A stretch of DNA of 46,745 bases from Oscillibacter sp. (GTDB lineage Bacteria > Bacillota > Clostridia > Oscillospirales > Oscillospiraceae): assembly GCA_022791875.1 (NCBI GenBank), contig JAAVZX010000044.1:1-46745 (forward strand), read 5' to 3'. The notes under the pieces were generated by a model. The model saw nothing but the letters and a program-made list of their open reading frames with translations. It searched no databases and had not been told where the DNA came from. Below, one piece after another: positions 16,861 to 24,134 of this stretch. Every line of letters starts with the position of its first letter. Positions within the stretch are counted from its first letter, which is position 1. A program made the translations under genes and the position numbers.

Positions 16861-18246
16861 TTGGAGAATTCCAAATTCCGGATGCCCACAGCCTACACGA
16901 TCCTCTTCCTCCTGATCATCCTGGTCGCCATTGCCACATGGCTGATCCCGGCGGGGGCCTACGACTACGTGGACGGCGTGCCCGTGGCGGGGACGTACCA
17001 CAGCGTGGACCCCAGCCCCCAGGGGGTTGGGGCGGTGCTGAAAGCGGCGTTCTTCGGCTTCTATGACGCGGTGGACGTGTGCGTATTCATCCTGATGGTG
17101 GGCGGCTTCCTGGGCGTGGTGATGAAGACGGGCGCGGTGGACGCGGGCGTCAGCAACATCATCCGCCTCCTGGGCGGGCGGGAGCGCTGGCTGATTCCCA
17201 TTTTGATGCTGCTCTTTGGCCTGGGCGGCACCACCTACGGCATGTGGGAGGAAACCATGGCGTTCTATCCCCTCCTGATCCCCGTGTTCCTGGCGGCGGG
17301 CTATGACGCCGTGGTGGGCATATCCGTAATCCTGCTGGGCGCGGGCGCGGGAGTGATTGCGTCCACGGTGAACCCTTTCGCCACGGGCATCGCAGCGGGC
17401 TTCGCAGGCGTGTCCCTGGGAGACGGGATCATCCTGCGGGCGATCCAGTGGATCGTGTTTGAGAGCGCGGCGATCTGGTTTGTGATGGCCTACGCGGCCC
17501 GGGTGAAGAAGAATCCGGCGCGGTCTGTGGTCGGCGTAGGCGCGGGAAAGATCCAGGCCAACGTGGAAGAGGCCCCGCCGTTTACCACCCGGCGGAAGCT
17601 GATCATGGTCGTGTTCACGGCCACGTTCCTCATTATGATCTACGGCGTGATTCCCTTTGACGAGATGGGGCTGCCGCTGCCGGTACTGGGGTGGTGGTTC
17701 CCGGAGCTGAGCGCGCTGTTTCTGGCGGCGGGTGTAATTGTGGGCTTCATGGACCGTCAGAGGGAGGACGAGATTGCGGAGACGTTCGTGGCGGGCTGTG
17801 CGGACCTTCTGGGTGTGGCGCTGATCATCGGCATCAGCCGGGGGATCACGGTGCTGATGAACGACGGGCACATCACGGACACGGTGCTGCACTGGGGCGA
17901 GGAAGCCCTTTCAGGCGCAGGCCCCCTCAGCTTTGTAGTTCTGGTGTACCTTGTATATCTGCCTCTGACGATTCTGATCCCGTCGTCCTCGGGTCTTGCG
18001 ACGCTCTCGGTGCCCATCATGGCCCCGCTGGGCCGTTTTGCGGGTGTCGGCGGCGAGCTGGTAGTGACGGCGTTCCAGTCAGCGTCGGGCCTGGTGAACA
18101 TCGTAACGCCGACAGCGGCGGTAGTGATGGGCGCGTTGGCCCTGGGCCACGTCCCCTACGACCGCTGGCTGAAATACGTGTGGAAGCTGGCGATCTACTT
18201 CCTGCTTCTGACGCTTATATTCTTAGTAATAGGCGTACTATTGTAG
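16861..18246 (+). CDS. YfcC/ArcD2-type arginine-ornithine carrier
   Basis: A 461-residue integral membrane protein of the YfcC/C4-dicarboxylate-anaerobic-carrier superfamily with about 12 hydrophobic segments. Recognisable features are the MPTAYTILFLLIILVAIATWLIP start, the GGTTYGMWEETMAFYPLLIP segment, GAGAGVIASTVNPFATGIA and the C-terminal GLVNIVTPTAAVVMG. Relatives beside arcA-arcB exchange arginine for ornithine, completing an energy-yielding ADI pathway. It starts at TTG 16861, close behind arcB. Substrate is inferred from context only. Confidence 0.87.
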   Translation: MENSKFRMPTAYTILFLLIILVAIATWLIPAGAYDYVDGVPVAGTYHSVDPSPQGVGAVLKAAFFGFYDAVDVCVFILMVGGFLGVVMKTGAVDAGVSNIIRLLGGRERWLIPILMLLFGLGGTTYGMWEETMAFYPLLIPVFLAAGYDAVVGISVILLGAGAGVIASTVNPFATGIAAGFAGVSLGDGIILRAIQWIVFESAAIWFVMAYAARVKKNPARSVVGVGAGKIQANVEEAPPFTTRRKLIMVVFTATFLIMIYGVIPFDEMGLPLPVLGWWFPELSALFLAAGVIVGFMDRQREDEIAETFVAGCADLLGVALIIGISRGITVLMNDGHITDTVLHWGEEALSGAGPLSFVVLVYLVYLPLTILIPSSSGLATLSVPIMAPLGRFAGVGGELVVTAFQSASGLVNIVTPTAAVVMGALALGHVPYDRWLKYVWKLAIYFLLLTLIFLVIGVLL

Positions 18247-18270
18247 CCGCAGAGCCCCCCAGGAAAGGCC

Positions 18271-18367
18271 GATCTGCCAGGGTCCAGGGAGGCGCACGCC
18301 TCCCTGGTGGGAGTCCAGAGGGCAAAGCCCTCTGGCCGCCGGAGGCCCCCCGTCCAATCGTCCCCCG
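18271..18367 (+). repeat. Dispersed multi-hairpin repeat, copy B
   Basis: Plus-orientation copy starting GATCTGCCAGGGTCCAGGGA, with the same two hairpins and the CCGCCGGAGGCCCCCCGTC tail as copy C. It ends shortly before the SLH-protein gene. Confidence 0.88.
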
Positions 18368-18439
18368 TAAAGTTTCCCTTGTGGTTTCCATAAAACTGTG
18401 TTAAGATAGGGGAAATCACAATTAAGGAGACGTTTCCCT

Positions 18440-19621
18440 ATGAAAAAAATAATCTGCTCGTTGGCTGCTGTGTGCTGTTTGGTGTCTTTCGCGTTTGCGG
18501 CGGAGGGTGGGTTTTCGGATGTGCCGGAGGGGCATTGGGCGGCTGATGCGGTTTATAAGGCGGCTGAGGCCGGGGTTGTGTCCGGGTTCGAGGATGGGAG
18601 TTTTCGGCCTAAAGACGACGTGACGGGAGTGCAGTTCTGCGCGATTTTGGCGCGGTCGTTCTTTGCGGAGGAATTGGCGGGGGAATCTGTCTATCTGCCC
18701 TGGCAGACGCGTACTATGAATGTGTGCGCGAGCCTGCTTTCCGGGACCAGCCTTGAAAGCTCCTACGCCGCTGGGGGCGATACGTGGGCCTCTGCCAGCG
18801 GGCGGGGGCTGACGCGGTGCGATATGGCGCAGATCATTTACCAGCTTCTGGAGGAGACGGACGCGCCCTCCGGCGCGGTCCTGGAAGCGGCTGCGGCGGC
18901 TCTGGGGGACTGGGGGCGGATTCCTGTGTCTTACCGGAACGCTGTGGCGGTGTGCCTGGACAAGGGGCTGCTGCAAGGAAAGAGCGACGGGCTGTTCCAC
19001 GGAAGTGAAACTGTAAATCGGGCGCAAGCCTGCGCCGTGTGGGCGCGGCTCCGGGACCTCATGGAACAGGCTGAATCCGACGCGCCTGCCGAGCCGGAGG
19101 ATTCTGAAAGCGGCGAGTTCGTATTCGCGCCCCGTGAGGGCGAAACCCTCCAGCAGACCATGAACCGCGTGAACCAGAAAACGCCGCTGCACCCCGACGG
19201 CGGCGTACTGTCCAACGGCGAGGCAATCAGCGAAGAAAACATCCAGTCCCTTCTGGAGCAGGTAAAAGCCGCGTACCCCGACGGAACGCGCTGGACCTCC
19301 GACCCCAAAAACAACTACGCATCCCCCAAAATCGGCTACAGCAGCGGCTGTCTGGCCTTCGGCCTGGCGGTGAGCGACTTCCTCTTCGGCGAGGACGCCA
19401 CCATCACCCAGCACCGGAATTTCCGCCAGCTCAAAGCCGGGGACGTGGTGACCATCGACACGCCGTCGGTGTACCGTGTGCTGGTCATTCTGAGCGTGGA
19501 CGACAACGGGGCGTATACCTGCTGCGAGCTCCAGAAGGACGGGAAGCTGAACTGGTCCGAGTGGGGGAACCTGAAAGACTTCGTGGACCGGCCCATCACC
19601 TGCGTGTACAGCCGGTACTGA
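18440..19621 (+). CDS. SLH-domain surface protein
   Basis: A 393-residue secreted protein. Signal peptide: MKKIICSLAAVCCLVSFAFA. It has at least one clear S-layer-homology repeat (residues 24-70: FSDVPEGHWAADAVYKAAE with FEDGSFRPKDDVTG) and weaker ones near residues 100-190 (GLTRCDMAQIIYQLLE; VPVSYRNAVAVCLDKGL-like). These anchor proteins to pyruvylated cell-wall polymer. The C-terminal part (about 285-393; SSGCLAFGLAVSDFLFG and LKAGDVVTIDTPSVYRVLVIL) is a conserved clostridial domain that I cannot name; the Ser-Gly-Cys start and later acidic/His residues could suit a cysteine-type active site, but this is speculative. It ends at a strong terminator. Confidence 0.85.
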   Translation: MKKIICSLAAVCCLVSFAFAAEGGFSDVPEGHWAADAVYKAAEAGVVSGFEDGSFRPKDDVTGVQFCAILARSFFAEELAGESVYLPWQTRTMNVCASLLSGTSLESSYAAGGDTWASASGRGLTRCDMAQIIYQLLEETDAPSGAVLEAAAAALGDWGRIPVSYRNAVAVCLDKGLLQGKSDGLFHGSETVNRAQACAVWARLRDLMEQAESDAPAEPEDSESGEFVFAPREGETLQQTMNRVNQKTPLHPDGGVLSNGEAISEENIQSLLEQVKAAYPDGTRWTSDPKNNYASPKIGYSSGCLAFGLAVSDFLFGEDATITQHRNFRQLKAGDVVTIDTPSVYRVLVILSVDDNGAYTCCELQKDGKLNWSEWGNLKDFVDRPITCVYSRY

Positions 19622-19650
19622 TTTGTAAAAATTTTACAGTTCGCATTGCG

Positions 19651-19682
19651 GAACCGCCTCTTTCGGGAGGCGGTTCTTTTTT
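19651..19682 (+). terminator. Terminator of the SLH-protein gene
   Basis: A 10-bp stem (19651-19660 with 19667-19676), a 6-nt loop and a following TTTTTT run form a textbook intrinsic terminator. Confidence 0.9.
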
Positions 19683-19761
19683 CCAGGAAACTTTTCCGCA
19701 GTCCGCGCATAGACTAATCCATCTGCGTGATATGGCGTGAAAAGGTAAAGGAGGATGGCGA

Positions 19762-19833
19762 TTGTACGTGCAGGGCAGCGGCGATATCGACGACCTGATT
19801 TTTCAGGACTGCTGGATCATCAGCGACCGGTAG
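19762..19833 (+). CDS. Possible 23-residue small protein
   Basis: A very short frame starting at TTG 19762, 7 nt after a strong AAAGGAGG site, encodes an acidic peptide (YVQGSGDIDDLIFQDCWIISD core) and ends at TAG 19831-19833, followed by a GC hairpin (19851-19872). The good ribosome site in an otherwise empty gap and the hairpin after it are the only evidence. It may be spurious. Confidence 0.3.
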   Translation: MYVQGSGDIDDLIFQDCWIISDR

Positions 19834-19899
19834 GCGAACACCGGCGGAGGGGGCGGGCGCAGAGGCCCGCCCGCGTGCTGTCCCGGCGCAAATTTTGGA

Positions 19900-19928
19900 T
19901 TGACAAGCCCTTTTCCCGCGCATATACT
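19900..19928 (+). promoter_or_regulatory. Sigma-A promoter of the aminotransferase gene
   Basis: TTGACA (19900-19905), a 17-nt spacer and TATACT (19923-19928) stand 31 nt before the aminotransferase ATG, so the leader is very short. Confidence 0.85.
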
Positions 19929-19959
19929 AAAACCATTCGGAAAAGGAGCGTGATTTCCT

Positions 19960-21096
19960 ATGGATTTGACCCTGAACAGCGCTGTGCTGGGCGTGCAGCT
20001 GTCCGGCATCCGCCGTTTTACCTTCCTGGTGCGGGACACGCCGGGGGCCTGCGCCCTGACCATCGGCGAGCCGGATCAGAATACGCCGGAGGCCGTGAAG
20101 GAGGCCGCAAAGGCGGCGCTGGACGCCAACGATACCCATTACCCGCCGGGAAACGGGTATCCGTATATGCTGGAGGCGATTTCCCGTTTCGAGGAACGGG
20201 CGCATGGACTGCGCTATTCTCCGGACGAGATTATTCTTACCATCGGCGCGACGGAGAGCTTGTTCATCAGCCTTTCCACGGTGCTGAATCCGGGGGACGA
20301 GGTGATTATCCCGACGCCTGCGTTCAGCTTGTATGAGTCGATTACACAGCTTTGCCGGGGCGTGCCTGTGGCGCTGCCTACGGAGGACAACCATTTTCAG
20401 ATTGATCCGGAAAAGCTGAGAGCGGCCATTACGCCGAAGACGAAGGCGATTGTGCTGACCTCGCCGAACAATCCGACGGGCTGCATTTACAGGAAGGAAA
20501 CGCTGGACGCCATTCACGAAATCCTGAAAGACAAGCCCATTTTCGTCCTGTGCGACGACGTGTACAGGACCTTGATTTATACGGAAGATTATCACAGCTT
20601 TTCCGAGTACCAGGACATGCGGGACCGGATCATCGTGATTCAGAGCTTTTCCAAGCCGTATGCCATGACCGGCTGGCGCCTGGGCTACTGCCTGGCGGAC
20701 GCCCCCATCCGGGATCGGATGCAGATTTTCCACCAGTATTCGGTAGTATCGGCCCCCGCGTTTGTACAGCCCGCGTGCGTCAAGGCCCTGGAGACGGACA
20801 CGGACCCGATTGTGGAGCTGTTCAGGAAGCGGCGCGATTATGTTTACAAGCGCCTGACCGCCATGGGCCTGGAGGTTCAGGAGCCCGAGGGCGCGTTCTA
20901 CATGTTCATCAACATCAAAAAATACGGCCTGGACTCCGTCACCTTCTGCGAAAAGATGCTCAAAGAGGGCCTCGTCGGCCTCATTCCCGGCATCTACTTC
21001 GGCACCGAAGGCTACATGCGCCTCTCCTACTGCTACTCCGACGAAGACCTCCGCGAGGGGCTTGACCGGATCGAACGGTTCATTGGCACTTTGTGA
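19960..21096 (+). CDS. PLP-dependent class I/II aminotransferase
   Basis: A 378-residue fold-type I aminotransferase of the aspartate/aromatic group. Visible motifs: LTIGEPDQNTPEAVKEA near the N-terminus, the ring-stacking region of PTPAFSLYESI, the cofactor-binding SPNNPTGCIY, the DDVYRTLIY segment with the conserved Asp and Tyr, the Schiff-base lysine in QSFSKPYAMTGWRLGY, and the carboxylate-binding Arg in MRLSYCYSDEDL. Complete length, own promoter, ribosome site AAAAGGAG. Exact amino-acid substrate cannot be told from sequence; it stands alone in its operon. Confidence 0.92.
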   Translation: MDLTLNSAVLGVQLSGIRRFTFLVRDTPGACALTIGEPDQNTPEAVKEAAKAALDANDTHYPPGNGYPYMLEAISRFEERAHGLRYSPDEIILTIGATESLFISLSTVLNPGDEVIIPTPAFSLYESITQLCRGVPVALPTEDNHFQIDPEKLRAAITPKTKAIVLTSPNNPTGCIYRKETLDAIHEILKDKPIFVLCDDVYRTLIYTEDYHSFSEYQDMRDRIIVIQSFSKPYAMTGWRLGYCLADAPIRDRMQIFHQYSVVSAPAFVQPACVKALETDTDPIVELFRKRRDYVYKRLTAMGLEVQEPEGAFYMFINIKKYGLDSVTFCEKMLKEGLVGLIPGIYFGTEGYMRLSYCYSDEDLREGLDRIERFIGTL

Positions 21097-21131
21097 GGTG
21101 CATACCTACGGGGAGCTGCCAGCAGGGCTTC

Positions 21132-21285
21132 CCGCCTCCGGCGGCTTCCTTTTCTCGAGAGAAAAGGAAGCGAAAAGAGCTTTAACTAGACGCGAATCCG
21201 GTGGGCGTTAAAGCCTGTTGCATAGTAACGAAACAGATGCAAGGTGGTCCTTACCTCTGACGAGGCAAGGACCACACATTTTTCG
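21132..21285 (+). ncRNA. Structured element, copy 1 (covarying with 37125-37275)
   Basis: Three conserved parts: a 28-nt perfect palindrome (21144-21171) centred on TCGA and followed by CGAAAAGAGCTTTA; a compact region with CTGT (21215-21218) facing ACAG (21233-21236) and TGCAT (21219-21223) facing ATGCA (21237-21241), interleaved as in an H-type pseudoknot with GTAACG in the loop; and a 9-bp stem (21244-21252 with 21267-21275) followed by TTTTT. Copy 2 keeps the layout but with different paired bases, supporting an RNA structure. It could be an RNA with a function, or a small mobile repeat that ends as a terminator for the aminotransferase gene. Confidence 0.5.
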
Positions 21286-21292
21286 TGCAGCT

Positions 21293-21548
21293 CTGTAGGG
21301 GCGGACCTCTGTGTCCGCCCTTCCCCCGCGCCCACCAGAGCCGCGATCGGCGCACCCAGCTTTCGCGAGGAGATGTGAGAGCGAAGCGGCTCACATGTCT
21401 ACAGCCCCCGCGCATTCCTGCGCACCCGGATTACCTGCGGCCCTGTGCGCTCTCCCGCACCCCAAAAAGATAAATTCCATCTTGACTACAAACCCCCGTA
21501 GGAACCAGCTTTCGCGACAGCACGCTGCCCGGTGATCCGCCAATGCCG
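21293..21548. repeat. REP-like module and empty intergenic DNA
   Basis: Holds a GTAGGGGCGGAC...GTGTCCGCCC module (21296-21322), a CCCCCGCGCCCACCAGAGCC tail also seen at 14279-14330, a 7-bp hairpin (21373-21379 with 21390-21396), and CCAGCTTTCGCGA twice (near 21357 and 21507). No gene-like frame was found. Confidence 0.6.
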
Positions 21549-22673
21549 TCACGCCCGAGAAAACGCCGCCATAGCCTCAGAAATCTTAATCTGCTGCGGA
21601 CAGACCGCCTCACAGCTCCGACACCCAATGCAGGCCGTCGGACGCTTCTCTTCCGGCATCGCGCTCAGCGCCATGGGTGAGATAAAACCGCCGCCCGTGA
21701 AGGAATGCTCGTTGTACAGGCCAATCAGCGTCGGAATGTCCAGCCCCTGCGGGCAGTGCGACACGCAGTAGCGGCAGGCCGTGCAGGGGAGCGTCTTGTG
21801 CGTCAGCATGTCCGACGCAGCCTTGAGAATTTGCGCCGTTTCCGCCTCGCTCAGCGGCGCATCCGTGCTGAACGTCTCCAGGTTGTCCCGAAGCTGTTCC
21901 GGCGTCGACATACCCGAAAGCGTCATCGTAACACTGGGAATCGACTGCACAAAGCGGAACGCCCAGGCTGGGATACTCTCGTTGGGCCGCAGGGTTTTCA
22001 GCGCCTGCTCGTGCTCCGCAGACAGCTTTGCCAGCCGCCCGCCGCGCAGAGGCTCCATGACCCATACGGGTATATGATAGCTGTCCAGCAGTTCCACCTT
22101 TTCCTTTGCGTTCTGGAAGGTCCAGTCCAGGTAGTTCAGCTGAATCTGGCAGAACTCCATGTCCGCGCCATACGCCTCCAGGAAGCGCTTCATGACCTCC
22201 AGACTGCCATGGGCGGAGAAGCCCAGGTGCCGGATACGGCCCTCCCGGCGCTGCTTGGTCAGATAGTCGTAGATACCATATTTTGGGTCAAGATACGCGT
22301 CGATGTTCATCTCGCAGACGTTGTGAAAGAGGTAGAAATCGAAGTAATCCACCCGGCACTTTTCAAGCTGCCTCTGAAAAATTTCCTCCACTTTTTCCAT
22401 GTTGCCCAGGTCGTAGCCGGGAAACTTGCTGGCAAGGTAAAAGCCTTCACGGGGATAGCGGGACAAGGCTTTGCCCATAAACAGCTCGGAATTTCCGCCG
22501 TGGTAGCCCCAGGCGGTGTCGTAGTAGTTAACGCCGTTCCTCATGGCCTCGTCGATCAGCGCCAGGGCGGCGGGCTCGTCAATGCGGCTGTCGTCGCCGT
22601 CCAGGGTCGGGAGGCGCATGGCCCCGTAGCCCAGGGCGGAGAGGTTCAGGTCCTGGAAAGTCTTATAGATCAT
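21549..22673 (-). CDS. Aldo/keto reductase with C-terminal 4Fe-4S domain
   Basis: A 374-residue cytosolic oxidoreductase. The N-terminal barrel carries the aldo/keto reductase start (LNLSALGYGAMRLP) and the catalytic set: Asp and Tyr in NYYDTAWGYHGG, Lys in YLASKFPGYD, His in YLFHNVCE. The last 90 residues hold two cysteine clusters of ferredoxin type (CTACRYCVSHCP and CIGCRSCEAVCP). Such fusions are common in anaerobes and are thought to couple carbonyl reduction to ferredoxin. ATG 22673 is preferred because AAAAGGAG is 8 nt away; a GTG nine bases upstream is also in frame. Monocistronic. Substrate unknown. Confidence 0.92.
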   Translation of the reverse strand: MIYKTFQDLNLSALGYGAMRLPTLDGDDSRIDEPAALALIDEAMRNGVNYYDTAWGYHGGNSELFMGKALSRYPREGFYLASKFPGYDLGNMEKVEEIFQRQLEKCRVDYFDFYLFHNVCEMNIDAYLDPKYGIYDYLTKQRREGRIRHLGFSAHGSLEVMKRFLEAYGADMEFCQIQLNYLDWTFQNAKEKVELLDSYHIPVWVMEPLRGGRLAKLSAEHEQALKTLRPNESIPAWAFRFVQSIPSVTMTLSGMSTPEQLRDNLETFSTDAPLSEAETAQILKAASDMLTHKTLPCTACRYCVSHCPQGLDIPTLIGLYNEHSFTGGGFISPMALSAMPEEKRPTACIGCRSCEAVCPQQIKISEAMAAFSRA

Positions 22674-22830
22674 GCTCCACACTCCTTTTCGTGTTCTAAA
22701 GTCTGGAAAACCAGGAATTTCTATGTAGATTCAGCATCATTATATCACGCCCGCGCCCGGAACGCAAATACTGAATGCGCATGGCCCGTAATGCCTCCAG
22801 AGCATGGCTGAGAAAATTTTCCGCGGCCCC

Positions 22831-22863
22831 TATTTTTTCCCTGAAAGCAGCCGATACTATAAT
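22831..22863 (+). promoter_or_regulatory. Sigma-D-like promoter with overlapping TATAAT
   Basis: TATTTTTT (22831-22838), exactly 11 nt, then GCCGATAC (22850-22857) resembles the flagellar sigma consensus TAAAGTTT-N11-GCCGATAA. TATAAT at 22858-22863 could also be a sigma-A -10, but no good -35 is paired with it. The downstream coiled-coil gene starts at 22895. Confidence 0.55.
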
Positions 22864-22894
22864 AAGAGGCAGTATCTTCAAGGGAGGTGCGCAC

Positions 22895-23611
22895 GTGGAC
22901 GCGGCAAAGGTTTCCGGCACAACGGCCGGCACTTACACCCAACAGACCCGGCAGACCCAAACGGTCCGGGACACCAGCAGCACCCGGGAGGGAAAGACCC
23001 TGGCGGAGATGATAAAGGACGCCCGGGACAAGATCCAGGCCAACAAGGACCGCCTGAAAATCTCCAAGGACCCCAAGCGCTACGGCGACGCGCCCATCGA
23101 GGCGTATTCCCGTCTCTCCAGAGCGAAGACGACGGCCCAGGTGAACGCCGCGGCAGGCTACGCCCGGCGGCAGATCATGCAGCTCCGCGCCGCGAAGCGT
23201 CAGGACCCCGACAACGCCAAGCGCATCCAGGCGGCCATCAACCAGCTTGAAAAGGCCGTTACCCGCTCGGGCAAAAAGAAGCGGGACCTGGAAAAAGAGA
23301 AGGTGTCGGAGAAGCGGCAGGCCCGGATGGCGGAGGAGAAGCGTGAGGAAGCGGCCCGGCGGGAGCGTCAGGAGCTCCGGCGGCGGCGGACCATGCGGAT
23401 GCTCCGGGAATCGGGCTACATCCGTGAGGCGGAGATCGACAACCGGATGCAGGGCCAGCTCTCGGCCACCCGGATGGAACTGCGGAACCAGGCCCAGGAG
23501 CTGGCGGCGAAGTTCACGCCCCCGGCGGGGGCCGCGGAGGACTACGGAGCCGGAACCGGCGGCGCGGACGCCGCGCCCTCCGGCGGCGGGGAAATCGACC
23601 TCCAGGCGTAA
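22895..23611 (+). CDS. Charged coiled-coil protein of unknown function
   Basis: A 238-residue, strongly charged, mainly helical protein with no signal peptide or membrane segment. Residues 30-60 (EMIKDARDKIQANKDRLKIS) and 115-210 (Lys/Arg/Glu-rich heptads with KRQARMAEEKREEAARRERQ) are likely coiled coil; the tail is Gly/Ala-rich. It starts at GTG 22895 behind AAGGGAGGTG, since upstream frame overlaps the promoter. I do not recognise the family. The sigma-D-like promoter suggests co-expression with motility genes, so a flagellum- or chemotaxis-linked role is an inference to test. Confidence 0.7.
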   Translation: MDAAKVSGTTAGTYTQQTRQTQTVRDTSSTREGKTLAEMIKDARDKIQANKDRLKISKDPKRYGDAPIEAYSRLSRAKTTAQVNAAAGYARRQIMQLRAAKRQDPDNAKRIQAAINQLEKAVTRSGKKKRDLEKEKVSEKRQARMAEEKREEAARRERQELRRRRTMRMLRESGYIREAEIDNRMQGQLSATRMELRNQAQELAAKFTPPAGAAEDYGAGTGGADAAPSGGGEIDLQA

Positions 23612-23639
23612 CGGATCAAGGTGTCAAAATTGCCCCCGG

Positions 23640-23830
23640 GAAGCGGATTCTGACCGGTGGGCTTTTTGAAAAGTGAAAAACCGGACCATTCTGACGGCAA
23701 GGCGCACCTGGTGCCCCGCGCCGCAAGAGGCTGTTTCGATACGGGGCGCGGTGCGCCTGCGTGTCTGGATGTTCGCGGCCTCCGCTGGATGGGGGCCGCT
23801 TTTTCGCGGGCTTTTGGCCTACATGAAATC
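23640..23830 (+). promoter_or_regulatory. Structured leader with terminator before the TM1266-ABC operon
   Basis: Upstream of the regulator gene lie a GGCTTTTT/AAAAACC hairpin near 23659-23685, a long GC-rich helix closed by GGCGCACC and GGTGCGCC near 23701-23755, and a GCGGCC/GGCCGC hairpin followed by TTTTT near 23776-23815. A terminator right before the ribosome site suggests attenuation or a riboswitch. I could not match any known class, including TPP. Confidence 0.45.
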
Positions 23831-23851
23831 ACGAGGAAGGAGGATACTAGC

Positions 23852-24106
23852 ATGGAAACCCGCGTGGCCGTTCTGGCGGTGATCGTCCGGGACCCGGCGT
23901 CGGTGGCGGCGCTGAACGCCCTGCTGCATCAGTACGAGGACTGCGTTCTGGGGCGGATGGGCATTCCCTGCCGGGAGCGGGGCATCCGTCTGATCAGCGT
24001 GGCGCTGGACGCGCCTGCGGACCGGATTTCCGCCCTCTCCGGCAAGATCGGGCGGCTTCCCGGCGTGACGGCGAAGACCGTTTATGCGCCGGAGGATAAA
24101 GTATAA
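23852..24106 (+). CDS. TM1266-type iron-only hydrogenase system regulator
   Basis: An 84-residue ferredoxin-like-fold protein of the family called 'putative iron-only hydrogenase system regulator' (TM1266). Pattern: METRVAVLAVIVRDPASVAA, LLHQYEDCVLGRMGIPCRER, then LISVALDAPADRISALSGKIGRLPGV. Length and motifs are typical. It starts at ATG 23852 behind AGGAAGGAGG. Homologues sit beside hydrogenase maturation genes in anaerobes; here the neighbour is an ABC importer, 28 nt downstream, suggesting shared control. Actual ligand or target is unknown. Confidence 0.8.
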   Translation: METRVAVLAVIVRDPASVAALNALLHQYEDCVLGRMGIPCRERGIRLISVALDAPADRISALSGKIGRLPGVTAKTVYAPEDKV

Positions 24107-24134
24107 GCAACTGTTTAGAAAGGTGAGATTCACA

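Noticed and set aside
15820..17892. 690-codon open frame on the minus strand opposite arcB and the carrier
   Set aside because: It is antisense to two well-supported genes, rich in His/Asp/Gly/Val as expected for shadow frames in GC-rich DNA, and has no ribosome site or family match.
21244..21283. CTGACGAG motif suggesting a hammerhead ribozyme
   Set aside because: The rest of the core is missing and the second copy of the element lacks the motif at that position.
23640..23830. TPP riboswitch before the ABC importer
   Set aside because: The conserved CUGAGA and ACCUGA-type boxes were not found in the leader.
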